Origin: Clostridiaceae bacterium
Lineage (GTDB): Bacteria > Bacillota > Clostridia > Oscillospirales > Acutalibacteraceae
NCBI GenBank assembly: GCA_904501755.1
Contig: CAJGBV010000027.1
Location: 1 to 18,874, forward strand
DNA length: 18,874 nt
Reading direction: 5' to 3'
Position 1 is the first letter of the stretch, and each line of letters starts with the position of its first letter. Shown one piece after another: positions 13,606 through 18,874 of this stretch. The position numbers and the translations under genes are program-made. The notes under the pieces were generated by a model. It was given only the letters and a program-made list of their open reading frames with translations. It made no database searches and was not told the DNA's origin.

Positions 13606-14388
13606 TTATTTGGTTATACAGCCTCTTGGACAAACAAGCTGACACTCTCCACAGCCTGTACATTTTTCGGGGTCGATTTTAGCAAGGAAGTTTTCCACCT
13701 TAATTGCATCGTATTTACATACCTTAACGCATTTAGTACATCCGATACAACCAACCTGGCAGACCTTCATTGTCTTGCCGCCCTTGTCGGTATTAAGACA
13801 ACGCACCTTAAGATTATTTTCCTTTGGCACCATTTTTATAACCTTTTTAGGACATACATTAACACATTTTCCGCAAGCTTTACAAGTACCGATGTCAACT
13901 CTGGCTACACCGTCAACAATCTCTATTCCGCCGTATTCACAAACCTTTGCACAGTCACCAAAACCGATACAACCAAAGGCACAGTCCATAGGGCCGTCAT
14001 AAAGAGCAGCAGCGGCGGCACAGCTTACCATTCCGCTATAAGCATATTTTGTTGAAGCTTTATAACAGTCACCGCCACAGGCAACAAAAGCAACCTGTTC
14101 GGTAGCAGAAATTTCAACACCAAGCACTTCGGATAAAGCCGAAGCGGTATCCTTTCCGCCCGGTATACACAGATTAGGCTCTGCAATACCATCCTTAACG
14201 GCGGCGGCATAATCGTCACAGCCTGTATATCCGCAGGCTCCGCAGTTAGCCCCCGGCAAAGCCTCTCTTATAGCCTCTAACCTTTCATCAGGAGGGTCAG
14301 AAAGGTATTTACCTGCAAGAGAAAGACCAAGACCTAAAACAAGACCTATTACAGCAACAATTATAACAGGGATAAGAATTTCTAACAT
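13606..14388 (-). CDS. rnfB: Ion-translocating electron transport complex, iron-sulfur subunit RnfB
   Basis: RnfB is the ferredoxin-interacting electron-entry subunit of the Rnf complex, anchored by its N-terminal helix (residues 1-28). The 260-residue protein shows the N-terminal Fe-S binding block with Cys49, 52, 57 and 74 (NCGACGYTGC and a later C). Further cysteine groups follow at 136/140/146/150, 169/172/175/179, 214/217/220/224 (plus Cys210) and 243/246/249/253. The last three are of the CxxCxxCxxxC ferredoxin type, so up to about five clusters could be bound. This multi-cluster form is usual in Clostridia. It is the last gene of rnfCDGEAB. The ATG (14386-14388) lies 12 bases after the rnfA stop with a GGGGG site between. 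The shared hairpin at 13562-13592 follows. Confidence 0.97.
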   Translation of the reverse strand: MLEILIPVIIVAVIGLVLGLGLSLAGKYLSDPPDERLEAIREALPGANCGACGYTGCDDYAAAVKDGIAEPNLCIPGGKDTASALSEVLGVEISATEQVAFVACGGDCYKASTKYAYSGMVSCAAAAALYDGPMDCAFGCIGFGDCAKVCEYGGIEIVDGVARVDIGTCKACGKCVNVCPKKVIKMVPKENNLKVRCLNTDKGGKTMKVCQVGCIGCTKCVKVCKYDAIKVENFLAKIDPEKCTGCGECQLVCPRGCITK

Positions 14389-14400
14389 AACTTTACCCCC

Positions 14401-14973
14401 TTACATTCCTGCAAAGCCCATAAAGGACAGTGAAACAAGTGCTGCCGCAATAAGTGTTATGGGCAGTCCCTGCAGACTTTTTGGTATATTAGAAGATTCA
14501 AGTCTGACTCTGACACCTGAAAAGATAAACATTGCAAGAGTAAAGCCAAGACCTGCACCAAGAGCGTTGAACAATGACTCAATATAGCCGTAATTTTCGG
14601 TAAAGTTAAGAAGTGTTATACCAAGCACCGCACAGTTGGTGGTTATAAGAGAGAGATAAATACCAAAAGATTTATAAAGAGATTTAAGGAATTTCTTTAT
14701 AATAATTTCAAGCAACTGAACAAGAGCCGCAATAATGAGAATAAATACTATCGTTTGCAGATATGAGTATTTTTCCTCAAGCAAAAAGTGGTATATAGGC
14801 CAAGTCACAGCAGTTGCAAGAAGCATTACTATAGTAACGGCACCACCCATACTGACAGCAGTTGAAACCTTTTTGGACACACCAAGGAAAGGACATATAC
14901 CAAGGAATTTTGCAAGTACCATATTATCGGTAAAAATACCTGCAAGGATTATGGAAACAATAGAACTAATCAT
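14401..14973 (-). CDS. rnfA: Ion-translocating electron transport complex subunit RnfA
   Basis: RnfA is one of the two related six-helix membrane subunits of Rnf. I take the ATG at 14971-14973 (190 residues, the normal length): AGGAGG lies nine bases before it, whereas another ATG two codons upstream is only three bases from that site. The frame stays open further upstream, but that stretch is not part of the family. Cys27 (in LGICPFLG) and Cys114 (in TTNCAVLG) match the half-helix cysteines that, with the RnfE pair, hold the membrane-embedded [2Fe-2S] cluster seen in Rnf/Nqr structures. Its start overlaps the rnfE stop by eight bases, so translation is coupled. Confidence 0.95.
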   Translation of the reverse strand: MISSIVSIILAGIFTDNMVLAKFLGICPFLGVSKKVSTAVSMGGAVTIVMLLATAVTWPIYHFLLEEKYSYLQTIVFILIIAALVQLLEIIIKKFLKSLYKSFGIYLSLITTNCAVLGITLLNFTENYGYIESLFNALGAGLGFTLAMFIFSGVRVRLESSNIPKSLQGLPITLIAAALVSLSFMGFAGM

Positions 14974-15694
14974 CTTCATTTTCCTCCTTTTCGGTATTCT
15001 GCTTTTCTTCATCTAAAAGCTGACACGCACTCTTTGAGGGACAGTTCTCACAGCCCATATTCTCAACCGCTTTTTTACCCTGCATAGTTGCAATTTTATT
15101 AGAAAGAGCAATAAGCAGACCAAAGACAAAAAAGCCACCTGGCGGAAGAATAAAGAGAAGCATAGGTTCAATACCCAAAGCGCTGGTAAGAGGAATAGTA
15201 AGCGACTCGCTTATAACAACCTGACCTGTACCTAAAATTTCACGGATAAGTCCCATAACAGAAAGTGTAACGGTAAAGCCTACTCCCATTCCAAGTCCGT
15301 CAAGAAGACTGGGAATCACACTGTTTTTACTTGCGAACATTTCGGCTCTCGCAAGAATTATACAGTTTACAACAATAAGAGGCAGGAATATGCCAAGAGA
15401 TTTATCAATAGCAGGAGCATAAGCCTTAACAAGAAGCTGTACTATACTAACAAAACCCGCAATTATTGTTATAAACGCAGGAATTCTCACCTTTTGGGGA
15501 ATTACATTTCTAAGCAGTGAAATGACAACATTTGAGCATACAAGTACTATAGTGGCCGCAACACCCATACCTATGCCGTTCATAAATGCAGTGGTAACCG
15601 CAAGGGTAGGACAGGTACCGAGCACAAGGCGAAGAACGGGGTTTTCAGTTAAAATACCATTAGTAAAATAAGAAAGTGTTTTATTTTTCGCCAT
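14966..15694 (-). CDS. rnfE: Ion-translocating electron transport complex subunit RnfE
   Basis: RnfE is the partner of RnfA in the membrane core. The protein from the ATG at 15692-15694 has 242 residues (GGGGAGGGTGA site upstream; start one base after the rnfG stop). A longer reading from a GTG at 15703 would overlap rnfG and is not needed. Cys28 (in LGTCPTLAV) and Cys111 (in VVNCIILAR) are the expected cluster ligands, and about six membrane helices are visible up to residue 200. The C-terminus is unusual: about 40 polar residues with CENCPSKSAC (Cys215, 218, 224) and then an acidic tail (DEEKQNTEKEENEDD). RnfE of E. coli type is about 230 residues and lacks an obvious cysteine tail. Confidence 0.95.
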   Translation of the reverse strand: MAKNKTLSYFTNGILTENPVLRLVLGTCPTLAVTTAFMNGIGMGVAATIVLVCSNVVISLLRNVIPQKVRIPAFITIIAGFVSIVQLLVKAYAPAIDKSLGIFLPLIVVNCIILARAEMFASKNSVIPSLLDGLGMGVGFTVTLSVMGLIREILGTGQVVISESLTIPLTSALGIEPMLLFILPPGGFFVFGLLIALSNKIATMQGKKAVENMGCENCPSKSACQLLDEEKQNTEKEENEDD

Positions 15695-15695
15695 A

Positions 15696-16295
15696 CTACT
15701 CACCCTCCCCTACATCTACAGCCTTTTCGGAAGTTATTATTACATCTATTACATCAAGAGCCTTATTTACAGCCTTATTTACGGCGGTTGAGGAAATTGT
15801 TGCACCTGTAACGGCTTTTACCTCATTTTTTGAGGAATCAATCTGGTTTTTCTGTAAAACTATATCCTTTACCTTAGAAACATACTGCTCATAAAAGCTT
15901 TTATTCTTAACCTTAGCACCAAGACCCGGGGTTTCGTCATCGGCTGAAACAATTTTCACACCTGTGATTTTTCCCTGCAGGTCTGTACCAACCATAACCT
16001 TTATTTCTCCGCCATAGCCGTTTTCATAGGTGCTGATAATGTACCCTACACTTTTCCCGTCCTTTTGAGCTTTATAGTATGAATAAAGCTGACTGTCAAC
16101 CTCTATTACACTGTTTGTGTAAATATCGGCAGGAAGCACCAAAGCCATTGCATCTTGTTCTGCCTTTTGGTTAAGGGCAGCAATTTTATCCTTTGTCAAA
16201 AAATTGGTTCCTGCAAGTGCGGCAGTAACTATAACACATATAATAAAAAGTATAGCTGTGGTTAAACCAACACTATTAATATCTATTTTTTTCAT
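15696..16295 (-). CDS. rnfG: Ion-translocating electron transport complex, FMN-binding subunit RnfG
   Basis: RnfG carries covalently bound FMN on the outer face of the membrane and passes electrons along the Rnf chain. The 199-residue protein has one N-terminal membrane anchor (about 11-30) and then the FMN-binding domain. DETPGLGAKV at 120-129 is the conserved flavin-contact block, and AVTGATISS at 161-169 is the flavinylation motif with Thr166 as the expected attachment site, modified in characterised systems by an ApbE transferase (none in this window). Start ATG and the rnfD stop overlap as ATGA (16292-16295). Confidence 0.96.
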   Translation of the reverse strand: MKKIDINSVGLTTAILFIICVIVTAALAGTNFLTKDKIAALNQKAEQDAMALVLPADIYTNSVIEVDSQLYSYYKAQKDGKSVGYIISTYENGYGGEIKVMVGTDLQGKITGVKIVSADDETPGLGAKVKNKSFYEQYVSKVKDIVLQKNQIDSSKNEVKAVTGATISSTAVNKAVNKALDVIDVIITSEKAVDVGEGE

Positions 16296-17215
16296 TTCTC
16301 AGGCGCCTCCCATCCAAATGGTTTACGCACTGTAATACGTTCAATATGAGGCACAAGAAGATTCATAAACAGTATTGCATAGGACACACCCTCAACAGCA
16401 ACACCGCTACGGACTATAACAGTAATAATACCGCATCCAAGACCAAAAATAGCCTTTCCTAAGTTTGTGGTAGGGCTTGTAACATAATCGGTTGCCATAA
16501 AGATAGCACCCAGCATTACACCGCCCGAGCAAATAGAAAATATAGGGTCGCCGCCTGTTATAAGTGTAAGCAGAGCAACACTGCCTATAAATGTAACAGG
16601 AATTATGGGTTTTATAATACCTCGTATCATAAGATAAAGACCACCGATAACAAGAAGCAGTACCGAGGTTTCACCTATACTTCCGCCATAGGTTCCGAAA
16701 AGAAGCTCTTTTAATGTAAGATGCACCTGTGGATTACTAAGAGGAGTTGCCTCGGTTACAGCATTGCTGAAAGGAGCGTAGTACCGAGTCATCTGCACAG
16801 GAAAAGAAACCAGCAACACAATTCTTGCCGCAATAGCAGGATTAACAAAATTGTGACCAAGTCCGCCAAACATTTGTTTAACAATAAATATTGCCACGAA
16901 ACTACCTACAACAGCCATCCAGATATTCTTCCCTGCAATAGAAGAAGGAAGATTAAGAGCCAAAAGAAGTCCTGTAACAACAGCACTTAAATCCCTTATG
17001 GTAATATCGTGACCGAAAAGTTTACATGCAAGAACCTCAAACAGCACACAAGAAATTACACACACTGCAATAATAAGTGCAGCACGCCAACCAAACAGCA
17101 CAATACTAAAAGCTGAGGCAGGAAGCAGAGAAACGATAACATCAAGCATAATAGAGCTGGTGGTATCAGGAGTGTGAATATGAGGAGAGGAACTTACTAT
17201 TAATTTGTTTGTCAT
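16292..17215 (-). CDS. rnfD: Ion-translocating electron transport complex subunit RnfD
   Basis: RnfD is a NqrB-like membrane subunit with about nine to ten helices and a covalently bound FMN. The 307-residue protein shows the conserved LNLPSSIAGKNIWM loop near 88-100, FGGLGHNFVNPAIAAR at 116-131, and the flavinylation region VTEATPLS at 153-160 with Thr157 as the likely FMN site. MATDYVTSPTT at 240-250 is the other strong family signature. It starts with an ATGA overlap with the rnfC stop (17212-17215) and ends with the same overlap into rnfG, so the first three genes are tightly coupled. Confidence 0.96.
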   Translation of the reverse strand: MTNKLIVSSSPHIHTPDTTSSIMLDVIVSLLPASAFSIVLFGWRAALIIAVCVISCVLFEVLACKLFGHDITIRDLSAVVTGLLLALNLPSSIAGKNIWMAVVGSFVAIFIVKQMFGGLGHNFVNPAIAARIVLLVSFPVQMTRYYAPFSNAVTEATPLSNPQVHLTLKELLFGTYGGSIGETSVLLLVIGGLYLMIRGIIKPIIPVTFIGSVALLTLITGGDPIFSICSGGVMLGAIFMATDYVTSPTTNLGKAIFGLGCGIITVIVRSGVAVEGVSYAILFMNLLVPHIERITVRKPFGWEAPEK

Positions 17216-18546
17216 TTAGCATTCCTCCTTAATTCTTTCTTTGCCATTCTCATTATCTGTGCAAGAGGTCTTCTTGCAGGACAGCTATAAGCACAGCTTC
17301 CGCATTCCATACAGTAATCAGCAAAAAGGCTTTTGATTCGCTCTACACTGCCTGCATTAAGTGCCTGTTCAACTGCCGACGGATTAAGCTTCATCGGACA
17401 GTGAGCAGCACATCTTCCGCAATGTATACAGCCTGTAGGACGGGGTATTTCATCTTCCACAAGGGAAAGAATTGCATTATTTGTCTTAGTTATAACGAAA
17501 TTGTCATCGGGAAGAGCAGTTCCCATCATAGGTCCGCCAAGAAGCAGTCGTGTAGGACCGTCCTCATTTCTTCCGCAGAAGTCAAGAATATCACTTACCT
17601 TAGTGCCGATAGGAACAATAAGATTTTTCGGTTCCTTTACCGCACCACCGTCAACGGTCAGTCTTTTATTTACAAGAGGCATACCTGTTCTTACATACTT
17701 ATACAGTGCCGCAACCGAAGAAACGTTCATTACAACACAGCCAACATCACTGGGCAGCTTTCCTGCAGGAACCTTTCTTTTGAGCACAGAATATATAAGT
17801 ACCTTTTCAGCACCCTGAGGATAACGGGTAGGAAGTCTCATGACCTTTACGGTATCATCAGTATCCCTTGTGTCGCAGGCAACCTCATAAAGCTTTTCAA
17901 TAGCATCTTCCTTGTTGTTCTCAACAGCTATTATTACTCTGTCAATACCAAGCATTTCTTTAATAAGGTATACGCCCTCTAAAATGTCAGAGCTATCCTC
18001 AAGACAGCATCTTTCATCTGCTGTAATATAAGGCTCACACTCAGCACCGTTAATAATAAGGGTGTCAAGATGAATATCCTCCTTAACCCTGAATTTAACG
18101 TGAGCAGGAAAACCTGCACCTCCAAGACCTACAAGTCCGCAATCCCTTGCAGCTTTTATAAGGTCTTCCTTTGTCTTTATAACAGGAGCCTTAAGCTTTG
18201 GATCAGGAGTCATTTCACCGTCAGAATCAATAAACACAGCATCTATATACTGTCCGTCAGGCATAAGAATCTTGTCGATTTTTTCAACCGTACCCGAAAC
18301 ACTGGAATGAACGGGAGCACTCACTAAACGGTCAATATCGCCTATCAGTGTACCCACATAAACCTTGTCACCTTTTTTTACGGTAGGCTCGCAAGCGGCA
18401 CCGATATGCTGACGCATAGGAATAATAACCTGCTGGGGAGTCGGCAATAAAACCGACTGGCAAAGCGAAGTGTTTTTATGGTGAGGAAGGTAGGTACCGC
18501 CACCCGTATTTCCAACAGGCGACAGTATTGTTTCTTTAAGTTCCAA
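17212..18546 (-). CDS. rnfC: Ion-translocating electron transport complex, NADH-side subunit RnfC
   Basis: RnfC is the soluble, membrane-attached subunit where NAD+ is reduced or NADH oxidised in ferredoxin:NAD+ oxidoreduction coupled to Na+ or H+ transport. The 444-residue protein contains the flavin/NADH-site loop GLGGAGFPAHVK (140-151) and NGAECEPY (166-173), an N-terminal sandwich-hybrid region, a SLBB-like segment (about 290-330), and two C-terminal 4Fe-4S motifs: Cys373/376/379/383 and Cys412/415/418/422. It begins at a TTG (18544-18546) placed seven bases after a consensus AAGGAGG. The next in-frame Met is residue 44, inside the conserved N-terminus, so TTG is the credible start. First gene of the operon. 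Confidence 0.97.
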   Translation of the reverse strand: MELKETILSPVGNTGGGTYLPHHKNTSLCQSVLLPTPQQVIIPMRQHIGAACEPTVKKGDKVYVGTLIGDIDRLVSAPVHSSVSGTVEKIDKILMPDGQYIDAVFIDSDGEMTPDPKLKAPVIKTKEDLIKAARDCGLVGLGGAGFPAHVKFRVKEDIHLDTLIINGAECEPYITADERCCLEDSSDILEGVYLIKEMLGIDRVIIAVENNKEDAIEKLYEVACDTRDTDDTVKVMRLPTRYPQGAEKVLIYSVLKRKVPAGKLPSDVGCVVMNVSSVAALYKYVRTGMPLVNKRLTVDGGAVKEPKNLIVPIGTKVSDILDFCGRNEDGPTRLLLGGPMMGTALPDDNFVITKTNNAILSLVEDEIPRPTGCIHCGRCAAHCPMKLNPSAVEQALNAGSVERIKSLFADYCMECGSCAYSCPARRPLAQIMRMAKKELRRNAK

Positions 18547-18600
18547 GAAAAAACCTCCTTTTAATGAATAAGAATTCTATTTTTGCGTATAATATAATAT

Positions 18601-18629
18601 ATTATAAAACATAAAACCCGAAAGAGCAA
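18601..18629 (-). promoter_or_regulatory. Promoter of the rnf operon
   Basis: On the minus strand -35 TTGCTC (18624-18629), 17-base spacer, -10 TATAAT (18601-18606). The adjoining AT-rich repeat (18587-18606) contains further possible -10 hexamers. It is divergent from the tRNA promoter, about 55 bases away. Confidence 0.6.
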
Positions 18630-18684
18630 GAAAAAAGAATGACAATAAATTATCAATCAAATTTACTTATTTTTAAAAAAACAC

Positions 18685-18712
18685 TTGCAAAATGAATTTT
18701 ATGTGTTATAAT
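18685..18712 (+). promoter_or_regulatory. Promoter of the interrupted tRNA transcript
   Basis: -35 TTGCAA (18685-18690), 16-base spacer, perfect -10 TATAAT (18707-18712). The predicted start near 18719 gives a 25-base leader before the tRNA, typical of tRNA genes. A small AGGT/ACCT hairpin lies in the leader (18726-18737). Confidence 0.75.
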
Positions 18713-18743
18713 AGTTAGGCAAACAAGGTTTGCACCTATATAT

Positions 18744-18774
18744 CGCGGGATGGAGCAGTTGGTAGCTCGTCGGG
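18744..18774 (+). tRNA. 5' half of an initiator tRNA-Met, interrupted at the anticodon loop
   Basis: CGCGGGA (18744-18750) is an acceptor 5' strand starting with C1, as in bacterial initiator tRNA. TG follows as positions 8-9, then the D stem GAGC/GCTC (18753-18756, 18765-18768) around loop AGTTGGTA with the G18-G19 pair, G26, and the 5' anticodon stem TCGGG (18770-18774), whose GGG is the initiator hallmark. The expected loop and 3' strand (CTCATAA then CCCGA) are absent: the sequence changes to TGAGGTCG. No 3' half is found in the remaining 100 bases. Either an insertion separates the halves and the 3' half lies beyond the window, or this is a broken copy or assembly join. Confidence 0.75.
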
Positions 18775-18874
18775 TGAGGTCGTGACCGCGTCCGGCGGAC
18801 GAAGCAGGTCACGTAACGAAGCACCGCGGTCAAAGTTCATAGGTGTTCAGAGCCGTAATGAACTTTGGGCACCG
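18775..18874 (+). ncRNA. GC-rich structured RNA-like segment following the half tRNA (partial, unidentified)
   Basis: About 59% GC, far above the surrounding AT-rich spacer. Perfect helices visible: CGTGACC (18781-18787) with GGTCACG (18807-18813), enclosing CGTCC/GGACG (18789-18793, 18797-18801); an alternative GACCGCG (18784-18790) with CGCGGTC (18825-18831); and the 10-pair CAAAGTTCAT (18831-18840) with ATGAACTTTG (18858-18867). The loop GGTG (18842-18845) can pair with CACC (18870-18873) just outside this last stem, a possible pseudoknot. ACGAAGCA (18799 and 18816) and GCACCG (18821 and 18869) each occur twice. No ORF covers it. It could be an intron, an omega-RNA-like mobile element RNA or another element. 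Identity open. Confidence 0.5.

Noticed and set aside
17401..17982. Plus-strand open frame opposite rnfC
   Set aside because: The opposite strand is unambiguous RnfC with iron-sulfur motifs. This frame has no motif or start signal.
18784..18793. T-box-like ACCGCG...TCC sequence in the end RNA
   Set aside because: T-box leaders have a tGGnACCGCG core with a stem I, specifier loop and downstream synthetase or amino-acid gene. Here the word sits in a GC-rich hairpin after a half tRNA, and neither stem I nor the preceding GG is present.
18845..18853. GTTCAGAG, resembling the start of the group I intron R element
   Set aside because: The conserved continuation (ACTA) is missing, reading CCGTAATG instead. 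It lies only about 70 bases after the break, too early for P3-P6 to precede it, so it is not usable as evidence for a group I core.
1..18874. CRISPR arrays, insertion sequences with transposase, rRNA genes, prophage
   Set aside because: No regularly spaced repeats, transposase or phage genes, or rRNA sequence seen on either strand. The only mobile-element suspicion is the partial RNA at the right end.

Overview
The window looks like a chromosomal segment from an anaerobic, low-to-moderate GC Firmicute of class Clostridia, plausibly a gut Oscillospirales/Ruminococcaceae-type organism. This rests on the gene set (pyruvate phosphate dikinase, a complete six-gene Rnf complex in the clostridial order C-D-G-E-A-B, an iron-dependent alcohol dehydrogenase, type III pantothenate kinase), AGGAGG-type ribosome binding sites and TTGaca/TATAAT-type promoters. 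The genus cannot be fixed from the sequence alone.

Most genes lie on the minus strand. From left to right: the N-terminal third of ppdK (1-743, running off the left edge); a likely operon read as FAD-dependent oxidoreductase, coaX, ECF-transporter S component (3582 down to 958); a plus-strand endonuclease/exonuclease/phosphatase-family protein (3750-4610); a convergent YgjV-type membrane protein; a plus-strand IclR-type regulator (5346-6077); a convergent zinc-ribbon PlsC-like acyltransferase; an SPFH/band-7 protein; an iron-dependent alcohol dehydrogenase followed closely by a small AAA/ABC-type ATPase; a uraA-upp uracil uptake and salvage operon; a plus-strand zinc-ribbon membrane protein; and the rnfCDGEAB operon (18546 down to 13606). 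Every stretch between genes is shorter than 300 bases. Those stretches mostly hold recognisable promoters and hairpin terminators.

The genes form a housekeeping energy and cofactor set. Rnf couples ferredoxin:NAD+ electron transfer to ion pumping. PpdK interconverts pyruvate and PEP. The alcohol dehydrogenase disposes of reducing equivalents. CoaX with an S component suggests pantothenate uptake and phosphorylation for CoA. UraA and Upp bring in uracil and convert it to UMP.

The most unusual part is the right end. A strong promoter (18685-18712) leads into the 5' half of an initiator tRNA (18744-18774). This breaks off exactly at the end of the 5' anticodon stem and runs into at least 100 bases of GC-rich (about 59% by hand count), strongly structured sequence that goes off the edge. 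It may be an intron or a mobile RNA element (group I intron or IscB/IsrB-type omega RNA/HEARO are the leading ideas), or an assembly join. The window ends before this can be decided.
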